Shown in pieces: positions 8,386 to 17,207 of a DNA stretch of 34,910 nt. The position numbers and the translations under genes are program-made. Every line of letters starts with the position of its first letter. Within the stretch, counting starts at the first letter, position 1. Source of the stretch: an uncultured Gammaproteobacteria bacterium (lineage in GTDB: Bacteria > Pseudomonadota > Gammaproteobacteria > Ga0077536); NCBI GenBank assembly GCA_938075585.1, contig CALJHG010000019.1, positions 1-34,910 on the forward strand, in the 5' to 3' direction. Below the pieces are notes generated by a model. It made no database searches and was not told the DNA's origin. It was given only the letters and a program-made list of their open reading frames with translations.

Positions 8386-9342
8386 ATGTCAGTAAAACGG
8401 AAAGTATTGGTTACAGGGGCTGACGGCTTCATAGGGTCAAATGTTTGTAGGCGATTAACAGAGGCCGGCTATGAAGTGGTTGCCGCGACTCGCAATTCAT
8501 TGAATGGGCTGCCTAATTGTCGAATGGTGGCTGTGGGTTCTGTCGGGCCAAATACAGACTGGTCGGAAGCTTTAGAGGGTGTTTCGGCGGTAGTCCATTT
8601 AGTTGGCGTCACGCACAGTACATACAAGGATTCTAAAGATATCTCGAGTCTCTGCCATACTGTCAATGCTCTAGGTACATTCAATTTAGCCAAGCAGTCA
8701 AGATCGGCCAAGGTAACAAACTTTGTCTTTATGAGCACAATTAAAGTGAATGGTGAAAAAACCTTTGATTTTCAGGATCAGATGACGGCCTTTCGAGATC
8801 CCGCTCCCAAGGATCGATATGGTATTAGTAAATATGAGGCTGAAAAGTTACTACACAGTGTTAGTGGTATGAGTAGAGTCATTTTACGTCCCCCTGTGGT
8901 ATTTGGGCCTGGACAAAAAGGAAATTTAGATCTTCTTTGTCGTGCGTTGTTAAAAAGAATACCTCTCCCCTTGCACGGTATAGATAACAGGAGAAGTTTT
9001 ATTTATGTTGAAAATTTAGGGGAGGCGGTAGTTGCAGCACTTGCTAGGCATACAAAAAGATGCGAAATTTTTACGATCGCCGACACTACTATCTCTACGA
9101 CCGATCTAGTTAGATCTCTGGCGAAAAATCTAAATGTGCCGGCCAGGCTATTTTATATTCCTAAGCCTATTTTTGTTTTTGCCGCGGCCTGTCTGGGACA
9201 GCACCGCGCAGCGGGGCGGGTTCTAGACTCATTAGCCGTAGATTCAACCGAGGCGCGCCGAATCTTAAAGTGGGATCCCCAATTTTCCTTTAATGAAGGT
9301 CTGCTCAAGACTTGTGAGTGGTATCATAATGAGCGAGGTTAG
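8386..9342 (+). CDS. NAD-dependent epimerase/reductase, WbpV/WbpK-like
   Basis: A 318-aa extended short-chain dehydrogenase. The nucleotide motif is TGADGFIG (residues 10-17) and the catalytic set is Ser117 with YGISK (Tyr145, Lys149). Directly upstream of WbpL- and WbpM-like genes, it mirrors the wbpV/wbpK-wbpL-wbpM order of Pseudomonas O-antigen loci. Those enzymes reduce the UDP-4-keto-6-deoxy-HexNAc made by WbpM to UDP-QuiNAc or UDP-FucNAc. An in-frame TTG at 8356 would add ten residues, but they lie outside the Rossmann fold, so I prefer the ATG at 8386; neither has a strong ribosome binding site. The end overlaps the next gene by 14 bases. The reductase role is inferred. Confidence 0.88.
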   Translation: MSVKRKVLVTGADGFIGSNVCRRLTEAGYEVVAATRNSLNGLPNCRMVAVGSVGPNTDWSEALEGVSAVVHLVGVTHSTYKDSKDISSLCHTVNALGTFNLAKQSRSAKVTNFVFMSTIKVNGEKTFDFQDQMTAFRDPAPKDRYGISKYEAEKLLHSVSGMSRVILRPPVVFGPGQKGNLDLLCRALLKRIPLPLHGIDNRRSFIYVENLGEAVVAALARHTKRCEIFTIADTTISTTDLVRSLAKNLNVPARLFYIPKPIFVFAAACLGQHRAAGRVLDSLAVDSTEARRILKWDPQFSFNEGLLKTCEWYHNERG

Positions 9343-10303
9343 TTTTGTTTGGCACCTGCTCATACCACTAATTTCAGTATACGTATTATTGTACGTCTTA
9401 ATTTTTATGGTTCGCCAATATTCTATTTTAGATATTCCGAATAGCAGGAGTCTGCACGATGCGCCTACACCTACAGCCGGTGGGGTAGCCATCGCACTGT
9501 TTCTAACATCTTGGCTTTTTTATCAGGGAAATGATGTCCCAGACACGTCTGCTATGGCTTGGGCCGGGTTAGGTTTCGCGATATTGGGTGGATGGGATGA
9601 CATAGCACCAAAGGGTGTGCTCTTTAGAGTGTTCTTTCAATTGGCGCTGTCACTATTTTTTGTCTATTTAGTTTTTGAGCTGACACTTTTTTATCTGTCT
9701 GTATTGATACTTGTTCTAGCCATTATATCGACTGTGAATATATTCAATTTTATGGATGGAGCAGATGGATTTGCGGGTACTCAGGGAGCTCTATTCATAT
9801 TGCCTCATATCTTCTTTTTTGAGCAGATCGGTCTTTTTTTGTATACGCAATACATGACCGTTTTACTAGGCTGTATTTTAGGTTTTCTTTTGTTAAATAA
9901 CCGCAATCCAGCGAAAATTTTTATGGGTGACGTTGGAAGTTATTTTATTGGGTTCCACATTGCCGTCATCGGCATTATTGGCGTGCGCGGTGGGCTGACT
10001 GTATGCGTTCCATTGCTTTTATTCGCTCCGTTTATCGTAGATTCTAGCCTGACTTTGGGAGCTCGAGTCATTTCAGGTCAGAGTTGGTGGCGAGCCCACC
10101 GCAGTCACCTTTACCAAAAAATAATACTAGCGGGCGCTACTCCGCGAAAGATTGCGTTTAAATTGTTTTTATTGAACTGTCTTTATTGCTGGCCAGCAGC
10201 TTGGATGGCTTATACATTTCAGAACTATAGCTTGTTGATTCTAGCGGGAGTCTATGTGAGTCTGAGTCTCGTCTGGTATCATCTGTACAAACGCTATATT
10301 TAA
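9329..10303 (+). CDS. WbpL-like undecaprenyl-phosphate glycosyl-1-phosphate transferase
   Basis: A 324-aa membrane protein of the MraY/WecA (glycosyltransferase 4) superfamily with about ten hydrophobic segments. Family motifs are in order: DIPNSRSLHD (35-44) followed by TAGG, the DD pair at 90-91 in GGWDDIAP, NFMDGADGF (140-148), and GDVGSYFIG and HRSHLYQK later. It transfers a HexNAc-1-phosphate, here probably QuiNAc- or FucNAc-phosphate, onto undecaprenyl phosphate at the inner membrane to start O-antigen or capsule synthesis. The reading frame extends upstream to 9293, but the ATG at 9329 aligns with the family start and gives a 14-base overlap with the upstream reductase gene. Confidence 0.92.
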   Translation: MSEVSFVWHLLIPLISVYVLLYVLIFMVRQYSILDIPNSRSLHDAPTPTAGGVAIALFLTSWLFYQGNDVPDTSAMAWAGLGFAILGGWDDIAPKGVLFRVFFQLALSLFFVYLVFELTLFYLSVLILVLAIISTVNIFNFMDGADGFAGTQGALFILPHIFFFEQIGLFLYTQYMTVLLGCILGFLLLNNRNPAKIFMGDVGSYFIGFHIAVIGIIGVRGGLTVCVPLLLFAPFIVDSSLTLGARVISGQSWWRAHRSHLYQKIILAGATPRKIAFKLFLLNCLYCWPAAWMAYTFQNYSLLILAGVYVSLSLVWYHLYKRYI

Positions 10304-10336
10304 TTTTTTCAGCAACTTGTAATGTAAAACAAAAGT

Positions 10337-12154
10337 ATGCGAATTAGCTCTAAGATAAAAGTAATAATTCATGACGTATCAGCCAGTGGCGTAGCGTGGG
10401 TGCTCGCTTTGTACACGCGATTTAATTTAGAACATCCTCCGGAAATCTTTTTGAAGAGCTGTATGTTTGTTTTGCCGATCGCTATGGTTGTACAGGGGAT
10501 TATTTTTAACCTTTTCAGCCTCTATCGGGGCCAATGGAGGTTCGCTAGTCTCCAAGATCTAGTGAGGGTCGGAGGCGCGGCGGTGCTTGGTACTTTAGCT
10601 ATTCATACGATGGTGTCTTTTGTAGCTATATTTCAGCCGACACCGAGATCTGTATTTGTTTTGTACCCGTTATTCCTTATTTTTTTTCTAGGCAGTTCTC
10701 GCCTCATGTTTCGCATGTGGAAAGATCGCGATTTAGGTGTCGCATCTATAGGTCACGGCGAGAGAGTTTTAATCGTAGGCGCTGGTAGTGCTGGAGAAGC
10801 TGTACTAAGAGAGATAAAACGATCTAGAGAATATATTGCGGTAGGATTTGTAGACGATGATTTAGATTTATTAAAATCGCGAATCCATAGCGTTCCAGTT
10901 CTAGGTACAGTTTCTCAAATCGCGGCCTTAGTAGCGAAACACAATATCGATCTCATCATAATTGCAGTTCCATCCGCCAATTCGAGTGAAATGCAACGGG
11001 TAGTAGACGCATGTGGTGATAGTGGGAAGGATTTTAGGATCCTCCCTAAATTTTTGGATTCTGGCGCCGATCGAGTGAGACTCGAGTCCATCCGCGAGGT
11101 GTCTGTAGACGACTTGCTTGGTCGCGACAAAGTGCAATTAGATTGGACGACTATACGGGCGGGGTTACGTGCTAAAACTGTTTTAGTCACCGGCGGTGGT
11201 GGGTCGGTTGGTGTGGAGCTTTGTCGGCAGTTGGCTCATTTAGAACTGAAAAGGCTAATAGTATTTGATAATAGTGAGCTAAATTTGTACCAGGCCGAAC
11301 GAGAAATAAAGACAAAGTATCCTCAGTTAGATTGTATCTTTTTGCTTGGTGATATTAGAGATGCTGAGGCGATAGAATTTTTGTTTGAGCAGTATCATCC
11401 AACGCATGTATATCACGCGGCCGCCTATAAGCACGTGCCGATCCTAGAAAATTATCTGCGAGAGGCGGTAAGTAATAACGTATTAGGCACAAACCTAATC
11501 ATCGATGCGGCTGCGAGATTTGAGTGCGAGACATTTGTTCTCATATCAACTGATAAGGCAGTAAAACCCTCCAGCATAATGGGTGCTACTAAGCGGGTAG
11601 CAGAGCTTTTATGCGCACATAAGGATGCACAGGTCTCAACCAACTTTATGACCGTGAGATTTGGTAACGTACTAGGCTCTACCGGCAGTGTTGTCCCTTT
11701 GTTCCGTAGCCAAATAGAAGACGGAGGACCTGTGACGGTGACTCACCCTGACGCTAGACGATATTTCATGACGGTGTCTGAAGCTAGCCAACTTATTTTA
11801 GAAGCAAGTACCACTGGTTTGGGAGGAGAGGTTTTTGTATTAGACATGGGAGAGCCGGTGAATATTCGTTATTTGGCAGAGCAAGTCATACGCTTGTCTG
11901 GCAAGATTCTTGGTATAGACGTGCAAATTGAATACATCGGTCTGAGACCCGGTGAAAAACTGGATGAGGAATTATTCCATGCGGATGAGGAGCTTTCTCC
12001 AACTAAGCATGAGAAGCTATTACTAAGTGTAAACGCAGTCAAAGGTGCAGAAATGGTTGGGCAAGAAATCGCGCGTTTCAAGGACTTGGTCAGACTTTAC
12101 GATGAGCCAGCTATACACAGTTTATTAAAAAAAATTATTCCCACACTGCAATAA
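10337..12154 (+). CDS. wbpM: WbpM-like UDP-GlcNAc 4,6-dehydratase (FlaA1/CapD family)
   Basis: A 605-aa two-part protein. Four hydrophobic segments lie in residues about 10-125. A CoA-binding-like Rossmann domain follows (IVGAGSAG near 146), then the catalytic SDR domain with TGGGGSVG (285-292) and STDKAVKPSSIMGATKR (404-420). In the latter the usual catalytic Tyr is replaced by Met415, with Lys419 kept, as is characteristic of WbpM and its long relatives. It dehydrates UDP-GlcNAc to UDP-4-keto-6-deoxy-GlcNAc at the membrane. Synteny with the WbpV/K- and WbpL-like genes supports a UDP-QuiNAc/FucNAc route. Length matches full-size WbpM (about 600-660 aa) rather than the short FlaA1 form. Confidence 0.95.
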   Translation: MRISSKIKVIIHDVSASGVAWVLALYTRFNLEHPPEIFLKSCMFVLPIAMVVQGIIFNLFSLYRGQWRFASLQDLVRVGGAAVLGTLAIHTMVSFVAIFQPTPRSVFVLYPLFLIFFLGSSRLMFRMWKDRDLGVASIGHGERVLIVGAGSAGEAVLREIKRSREYIAVGFVDDDLDLLKSRIHSVPVLGTVSQIAALVAKHNIDLIIIAVPSANSSEMQRVVDACGDSGKDFRILPKFLDSGADRVRLESIREVSVDDLLGRDKVQLDWTTIRAGLRAKTVLVTGGGGSVGVELCRQLAHLELKRLIVFDNSELNLYQAEREIKTKYPQLDCIFLLGDIRDAEAIEFLFEQYHPTHVYHAAAYKHVPILENYLREAVSNNVLGTNLIIDAAARFECETFVLISTDKAVKPSSIMGATKRVAELLCAHKDAQVSTNFMTVRFGNVLGSTGSVVPLFRSQIEDGGPVTVTHPDARRYFMTVSEASQLILEASTTGLGGEVFVLDMGEPVNIRYLAEQVIRLSGKILGIDVQIEYIGLRPGEKLDEELFHADEELSPTKHEKLLLSVNAVKGAEMVGQEIARFKDLVRLYDEPAIHSLLKKIIPTLQ

Positions 12155-12183
12155 TTCTAACCATCAGCTAAGAGGAATTTGCT

Positions 12184-13071
12184 TTGTCAGAGCTATCTTT
12201 AAAAACAATTATTTTTCCTGCAGCAGGTCTCGGAACAAGATTTCTTCCAGCGACAAAGGCATGTCGTAAAGAGCTGCTTCCGGTTGTGGATAAACCTTTA
12301 ATCCAGTACGCCGCCGAAGAAGCTGCTGATGCAGGCTTCGAGCAAATTATTTTTATTATTCGGACAGAAGAAAAGAGTATCAGTCGACATTTTTCCGACG
12401 CTCCTGATTTACGAGAGAGGTTAGCTAAAACGAAAACACAGCAAGAAGTCGACGCACTAACTAGAACGATTGTCCCTTCGGTAACTTGCCGGTATGTAGA
12501 GCAATCTGAAGCACTTGGGCTAGGTCATGCTGTATGGCTGGCGCGACCATTTATCGAAGAGCAACACTTTGCAGTATTGCTTCCAGACGATCTGATTGAT
12601 GGTGGCTCGAATGGCGGATGTATGTCACAGATGATGGAGTACTATAAGAATAATAAATGTGGTGCAATTGGTGTCGAGGAGGTTGCCGCATCTGAAACTA
12701 AAAAATACGGTATCGTGAGCACTGAAGATTCTTCCGCTAAAGTGAGTAAAATAATGACGATAGTCGAAAAACCTTCTCCAGAGAAAGCCCCTAGCCGTCT
12801 GGGAGTTGTCGGTCGTTATATTCTACCAACTAGTATCATGTCTGTTATCGAAGATACTAAACTCGGTGTTGGTGGGGAGATCCAAATAACTGATGCTATA
12901 GCAGCTATATTGGGGAAAGAGCGAATTGATGCGTATAGATTTGATGGGATTAGATATGACTGTGGATCGAAGCTAGGGTACTTGCAGGCTAATGTTGCTT
13001 ACGCGATGCAAAGTGAGGAGTTAGGGATGGAATTTTCTAATTGGCTCAACAACGAGGTTTGTGATGAGTGA
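12184..13071 (+). CDS. galU: UTP-glucose-1-phosphate uridylyltransferase
   Basis: A 295-aa nucleotidyltransferase with the GalU opening (IFPAAGLGTRFLPATK, residues 10-25) followed by KELLPVVDKPLIQYA. It contains the GLGHAV segment near 113 and LLPDD near 133, which binds the metal and sugar nucleotide. It makes UDP-glucose from UTP and glucose-1-phosphate, feeding Ugd at the head of the cluster. The start is TTG with a well placed AGAGGA box; no ATG fits. The usual KAIPKE motif reads KACRKE here, a local variation whose effect is unclear. It ends 17 bases from a convergent gene. Confidence 0.95.
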   Translation: MSELSLKTIIFPAAGLGTRFLPATKACRKELLPVVDKPLIQYAAEEAADAGFEQIIFIIRTEEKSISRHFSDAPDLRERLAKTKTQQEVDALTRTIVPSVTCRYVEQSEALGLGHAVWLARPFIEEQHFAVLLPDDLIDGGSNGGCMSQMMEYYKNNKCGAIGVEEVAASETKKYGIVSTEDSSAKVSKIMTIVEKPSPEKAPSRLGVVGRYILPTSIMSVIEDTKLGVGGEIQITDAIAAILGKERIDAYRFDGIRYDCGSKLGYLQANVAYAMQSEELGMEFSNWLNNEVCDE

Positions 13072-13088
13072 AGCTAACTTACGATCAT

Positions 13089-13814
13089 TTACTTGTTGTC
13101 TAGCTTAAATGGCGAGAAGTTTGTGGAGACGTCGTAGTGGTCCTCATCTTCTAATCTTTTAAGCGTCGAAACTGCTTTATATGTCACAGGAGTCATGATT
13201 ATTTCAATAGACACCTTGAATGCAAAGTTGAATAGTACGACGGCGATCAATCCTTGGTTGCTCCAGATGCCGTAAAATGCAACAGGGTAGAAAATTAGAC
13301 TGTCCACGGACTGTCCGACCATAGTGGATCCTATTGTGCGAGCCCATAAGTGCCGACCGGAAGTGAGGATCTTCATTTTTGCTAGTACGTACGCATTAAC
13401 AAAATCTCCTGCCCAGAAAGCAACAATAGAGGCTATGACTATTCTTCCAGTAGAACCGAAGACTATTTCTAGCGCCGGTTGCAGTATAGCGTTAAACGGC
13501 TCGGGCTCGTGAACGGGCATATGTATCACGATTTGAGACATAAAAGTCGCAAATATCATTGCACCAAAACCAGCCCATATGACTTTTCGAGCTCGCGCAT
13601 ATCCGTAAACTTCAGTTAAAATATCCCCAAAAATATAACTTATCGGAAAAAAGAGATTCCCCGCGCCAAAAACTAGTAGACTCCCAATAAGTGGCAATGC
13701 AAAGGGCAGCTCTACCTGGCAGATTTTTGCAGGACCGATTAGATTAGAGCACAGTATCACTGTGACGAAAGCTGCCATGATAAATGAGAAAAATTTATAG
13801 TTTTTGTCAGACAT
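13089..13814 (-). CDS. yhhQ: YhhQ-family queuosine precursor transporter
   Basis: A 241-aa membrane protein with about six hydrophobic segments. It carries the family features FPISYIFGDILTEVYGYARARKV (first 20 at about 56-75) and a later FWAGDFVNAYVLAKMK stretch, and the conserved IGSTMVGQSVDSLIFYP near 161. YhhQ (VUT family, formerly DUF165) imports preQ0/preQ1 for the queuosine tRNA modification in E. coli. A strong Shine-Dalgarno (GAAGGAA) lies 6 bases before the ATG, inside the upstream gene. Its start overlaps the end of the 333-aa gene by 8 bases, so the two are one transcription unit. Its 3' end meets galU convergently. Confidence 0.9.
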   Translation of the reverse strand: MSDKNYKFFSFIMAAFVTVILCSNLIGPAKICQVELPFALPLIGSLLVFGAGNLFFPISYIFGDILTEVYGYARARKVIWAGFGAMIFATFMSQIVIHMPVHEPEPFNAILQPALEIVFGSTGRIVIASIVAFWAGDFVNAYVLAKMKILTSGRHLWARTIGSTMVGQSVDSLIFYPVAFYGIWSNQGLIAVVLFNFAFKVSIEIIMTPVTYKAVSTLKRLEDEDHYDVSTNFSPFKLDNK

Positions 13815-14808
13815 GGTGGTTCCTTCTCTTTTTTCTCCACTGGTTTATGTACTTTTTTTCTGAGCTCAGGTGAGTCTGCTGTCTCAGTTCTATCTCATGT
13901 GCGGTGCGTGTGAGGTATGACTTGGGCGGGGGGTAGTTTTCAGGGCTGACACGATCAGACAGCGCGGCGCGTAGCCTTATTTTTTCCGCACGAAATTCTG
14001 GCGCACTGAAAGCTATAAGTGTTGGCAAGAAACGGTTGTATGCTGCCTTATCAAATTTCCTTCTGTGTCCGTAACTATCGAATAGCGGATTTTCAGGGTG
14101 GATAGTCAGTTGGAGCGCTTGAGTCGGTGGTAAAGGAACACTACTTGTTTGAGATATTTTGCCTCTTAGAAGCTTTGGTAAAAGATGAGTGTGCGGCCCT
14201 ATAGGAGTTTTGTGCGGGTCTATTTTTTGATAAACCTCTATACGTGCTGTTTGAGACCGCACTACCCTATGAGGACTCGCTTTGGCAATAATATCCAATA
14301 TCGGGTTTCCCGGTGTTGCTATAGCAGTACCCTCGTGCTGCTGTAGGAGGGATATTAATTCATTCTCATTTGTCCGAATACAAAATTGCACATGTGGGAT
14401 ACCAGTACCAATATCGAATAATAAGTCGTTTCGATGGGCAGGGTTGTTTGCGTTACTATCTCTACCTATTTCTCTTAGAACTGTATAGTGCGCGAGGCTG
14501 CACGACTCTTGAGGGATAGACAAGACAAGCCCCCATCGCCAAGTATCTGGTTGCTTTCCTAAAGTTTCGTACGCTAGGACTTCCTGATCGCTTCGGATTT
14601 TTATCGAAACACACCCTAGTTCCGAGTTGGCACAAAAGTAATTGTCGCGCGATTGCAGTACGGTCGGAGAGGTGGCATGAAACTCCGCAAGAGCGCCCAT
14701 ACCTCCAATGCTGCAAGAATTTTCGCTTCCAGAGAGGTAGGAGCATAGTAGGGTATGTAAATTTGACTGGGTCAATGGGGTAGCTAAATTTTTATCAGTC
14801 AGAAGCAT
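13807..14808 (-). CDS. Uncharacterised 333-aa protein linked to the queuosine transporter
   Basis: I do not recognise a characterised family. The 333-aa product has no signal peptide or membrane helices. An IGGMGALAEFHATSP segment near residue 37 resembles the opening of a conserved hypothetical family found in proteobacteria. The C-terminal part (about 240-310) has HPENPLFDSYGHRRKFDKAA and is basic, ending in QWRKKRRNHHV. The segment HLLPKLLRG near 206 and several His residues could bind metal, but nothing is diagnostic. It is translated just ahead of yhhQ (8-base overlap). The ATG has a poor ribosome binding site, and an inverted operator-like sequence starts 10 bases upstream of it. Confidence 0.75.
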   Translation of the reverse strand: MLLTDKNLATPLTQSNLHTLLCSYLSGSENSCSIGGMGALAEFHATSPTVLQSRDNYFCANSELGCVSIKIRSDQEVLAYETLGKQPDTWRWGLVLSIPQESCSLAHYTVLREIGRDSNANNPAHRNDLLFDIGTGIPHVQFCIRTNENELISLLQQHEGTAIATPGNPILDIIAKASPHRVVRSQTARIEVYQKIDPHKTPIGPHTHLLPKLLRGKISQTSSVPLPPTQALQLTIHPENPLFDSYGHRRKFDKAAYNRFLPTLIAFSAPEFRAEKIRLRAALSDRVSPENYPPPKSYLTRTAHEIELRQQTHLSSEKKYINQWRKKRRNHHV

Positions 14809-14817
14809 AGCATTTCA

Positions 14818-14868
14818 TGACACCTGTCACCAAAAATAATGCGATTCAAATGTTTTGTATGACAGGTG
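14818..14868. promoter_or_regulatory. Paired inverted operator-like element
   Basis: In the divergent region between the 333-aa gene and the acyl-CoA ligase, CACCTGTCA (14821-14829) is repeated as its exact reverse complement TGACAGGTG (14860-14868), with 30 bases between. The left copy is extended into a small palindrome, TGACA-CC-TGTCA (14818-14829). The left copy touches the start region of the minus-strand gene and the right copy lies in the likely plus-strand promoter. It looks like a two-site operator for a dimeric repressor. The regulator is not identifiable from the window. Confidence 0.55.
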
Positions 14869-14954
14869 CTTCTAGCTCATATCATATTTAGGTTAAAATG
14901 TAGGAGAGACAATTATTTAAAAACAGTGAAATTTTTTTCGAAGGTATACCCACT

Positions 14955-16415
14955 ATGCAAATTAGCTCCTTGATAAGCCGAGCTGCTACTTACTTCCAAG
15001 ACAATATTTGCTTAACCGAGGAGTCGAGACAGGTCTCATTCCGAGAATTTGATCGACTCACCAACATAGTGGGGAATGGATTATTAGATGTCGGTTTAAT
15101 CCCCGGCGATAGAGTCGGAGTTTTACTACCAAACAGTATTGATTGCTTGGTCGCATATTATGCGTTAGCTAAGGCTGGTCTGGTTCGCGTGGGGATGAAC
15201 ACTCGGGAGACACAGGCCAATCATTTGTACAAGCTTGAGGATAGTGGGGCACGCGCCGTGATCCATGGAGAGCAAAGCGATTTTCCTGTGGAAATAAATG
15301 TAAACCAGAAGATGTTTGGTGAGCTTCTTTGTTCTGCAAATGACGTCGAGTGCGCCGTTGATAGAGACTTGGATGCTCCCTTGAGATTAGGCTATACGGG
15401 TGGAACAACGGGGCAGGCAAAGGCTGTTACACTGACAACACGCGGGGAATTAGCCGAAATGTCCGCTTTTTTAATGGACTTGGTTCCCGAGCTTGAGGTT
15501 GGAGCTTCATTTCTACACGCCGCTCCTATCGCTCATGCATCTGGCGCATTTTTCCTTCCCGCGCTGGTCAGAGGAGTCCACTCAGTAGTAATGAAAAAAT
15601 TTCATCCGGGAGAATTTTTGGCTCTGGCTGAGGAAAGTAAAGCTACGCATACCTTTCTTGTTCCAACAATGTTAGCGATGATTTTAGAGGAACCAAATAT
15701 AGATACTGCAATGACTGGATTCAAAAAGATCACTTATGGAGCATCCCCGATTGCTCCGAGCTTGCTGCAAAGAGCTGAGGATCGGTTCGGAAGGGTTTTT
15801 GCGCAATGCTACGGGCAAGCTGAGAGCCCTATGGTCATCACGTGTCTGTCCCCTGAAGACCATGACCGGGTGGGTTCCTGTGGCAAACCGTTTTCATTTG
15901 TTGATTGCGCGGTATTTGACGAAAAAGATAATCGGCTTGGCCCCGATGAAGTCGGAGAAATAGTTTGCAGGGGCCCTCAAACGATGGCTTATTATTGGAA
16001 TCGACCAGAGGCAACCGAAAAAGTTTTTAGAAACGGTTGGCTGCATACTGGTGATCTAGGTTATCGCGATTCTGAAGGCTTCTATTACTTAGTCGATCGT
16101 AAAAACGATATGCTGATTTCTGGCGGTTATAACGTCTATCCTCGCGAGGTCGAAGATGTCTTAATGTCTTATGGGGGAGTGGTTGAGGTCGCGGTAGTGG
16201 GCCTGCCTGACGAGAAGTGGGGTGATCAAATTCAGGCAGTTATAGCAGTTCGTGACCCTGACCAGTTTGATATTGAACAACTCAAACTGCACGCGAAGGA
16301 ACACTTGGCTAACTACAAAAGGCCGAAAACAATTTCTATCTGGGATGAGCTTCCAAAGAGTGCCGCAAACAAGATTTTGAGGCGCAAAGTGAAAGAGACT
16401 TTAATGCACGAGTAG
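14955..16415 (+). CDS. AMP-dependent acyl-CoA synthetase/ligase
   Basis: A 486-aa adenylate-forming enzyme. The P-loop is YTGGTTGQAK (147-156), followed by the A5-like YGQAESPM, the A7 motif GWLHTGDLGYRD, the hinge DRKNDMLISGGYNVYPREVE, and a C-terminal catalytic lysine in KSAANKILRR (Lys473). The order and spacing fit fatty-acid/aromatic-acid CoA ligases: acid + ATP + CoA gives acyl-CoA. It is somewhat short (usual 500-560 aa), mainly in the segment before the P-loop. The substrate cannot be read from sequence. It is monocistronic as far as visible, with GAAGG about 10 bases before the ATG. It may activate an intermediate for the oxidative genes downstream. Confidence 0.93.
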   Translation: MQISSLISRAATYFQDNICLTEESRQVSFREFDRLTNIVGNGLLDVGLIPGDRVGVLLPNSIDCLVAYYALAKAGLVRVGMNTRETQANHLYKLEDSGARAVIHGEQSDFPVEINVNQKMFGELLCSANDVECAVDRDLDAPLRLGYTGGTTGQAKAVTLTTRGELAEMSAFLMDLVPELEVGASFLHAAPIAHASGAFFLPALVRGVHSVVMKKFHPGEFLALAEESKATHTFLVPTMLAMILEEPNIDTAMTGFKKITYGASPIAPSLLQRAEDRFGRVFAQCYGQAESPMVITCLSPEDHDRVGSCGKPFSFVDCAVFDEKDNRLGPDEVGEIVCRGPQTMAYYWNRPEATEKVFRNGWLHTGDLGYRDSEGFYYLVDRKNDMLISGGYNVYPREVEDVLMSYGGVVEVAVVGLPDEKWGDQIQAVIAVRDPDQFDIEQLKLHAKEHLANYKRPKTISIWDELPKSAANKILRRKVKETLMHE

Positions 16416-16441
16416 GAACTTGTAACAGAAGGTTGGGGAAA

Positions 16442-17188
16442 CTAAGTTGTGAGTAAGCTTTTTAACTTCTCAATATCGGTCTGCTGCAGTACAAGGCCGT
16501 TCGTCAAATAATTGTCAAACGTAGTATAGACTTCTTTGATGGCGTTGAAGCTTGACTCCAAGTAAGTTGCGTCAGCAGCCATCACTGCCGAAACACTTTC
16601 TGGGAGGGCTTTCGGCCCGAACACATCCACCTGCTGATAGTCACCATTACTCATTTCATAGTCTTCCATTATTGTGTTTATAGGGACACCGATAGCTTTG
16701 AGTATTATCGCAATCACAAGCCCTGTTCTGTCCTTTCCGCTCATACAGTGGATGAGGCACGGGAGGCTACTCTGGTTGAGTACATGCTTGATAATTTGTT
16801 GGATTTCCTTGGTATGCGCGATAGGCATTTTCGCATACACCTCTCGCATTAACGCTTTTGACTCATTGGCGTTTGTAAGGCCAGAATTAACGGACTGAAA
16901 AAGCTCTTTTGTGCCTTCCGCGTAAAATCCAAAGGTAATTTGATTAATGGACATGTTCTGTGGCAGTTTGTCAGGGGCCTTGGCTATTTCTTCCGCATGC
17001 CTCAGATCAATAACTGAGTTTATTTTAAACTTTTCGAATAACTTTAGGTCACTTTCAGTTAATCGAGACAAGCCATCAGAGCGGAAAAGGACTCCTCTAC
17101 GCACTGCACTATTTTTATCCGCACAAATGCCTCCTAAATCTCGAAAATTGAGGGCACCAGCCATATTTATCGTTCTGTTAGTAGACAT
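16442..17188 (-). CDS. Tyrosine-protein phosphatase (IphP/Y_phosphatase3 type)
   Basis: A 248-aa protein with the phosphatase signature HCMSGKDRTG (nucleophile Cys148, Arg154) and the N-terminal NFRDLGG motif (residues 14-20) followed by LFRSDGLSRLTESD. This arrangement is typical of the bacterial IphP/LipA-like dual-specificity or phosphoinositide phosphatases. An Asp-containing general-acid loop is expected near IDLRHAEE. No signal peptide is present, so it is probably cytosolic. The frame could open one codon earlier at a TTG, but the ATG at 17188 is preferred. It starts 19 bases after the amidase stop on the same strand, suggesting an amidase-phosphatase operon. The substrate is unknown. 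Confidence 0.88.
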   Translation of the reverse strand: MSTNRTINMAGALNFRDLGGICADKNSAVRRGVLFRSDGLSRLTESDLKLFEKFKINSVIDLRHAEEIAKAPDKLPQNMSINQITFGFYAEGTKELFQSVNSGLTNANESKALMREVYAKMPIAHTKEIQQIIKHVLNQSSLPCLIHCMSGKDRTGLVIAIILKAIGVPINTIMEDYEMSNGDYQQVDVFGPKALPESVSAVMAADATYLESSFNAIKEVYTTFDNYLTNGLVLQQTDIEKLKSLLTT

Positions 17189-17207
17189 CAATAAAAGCCT
17201 ACCAGTG

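Noticed and set aside
13064-13110. Short inverted repeat (AAGCTA / TAGCTT) between galU and yhhQ, considered as a terminator
   Set aside because: Arms are only 6 bases, A+T-rich and separated by a long loop without a T-run.
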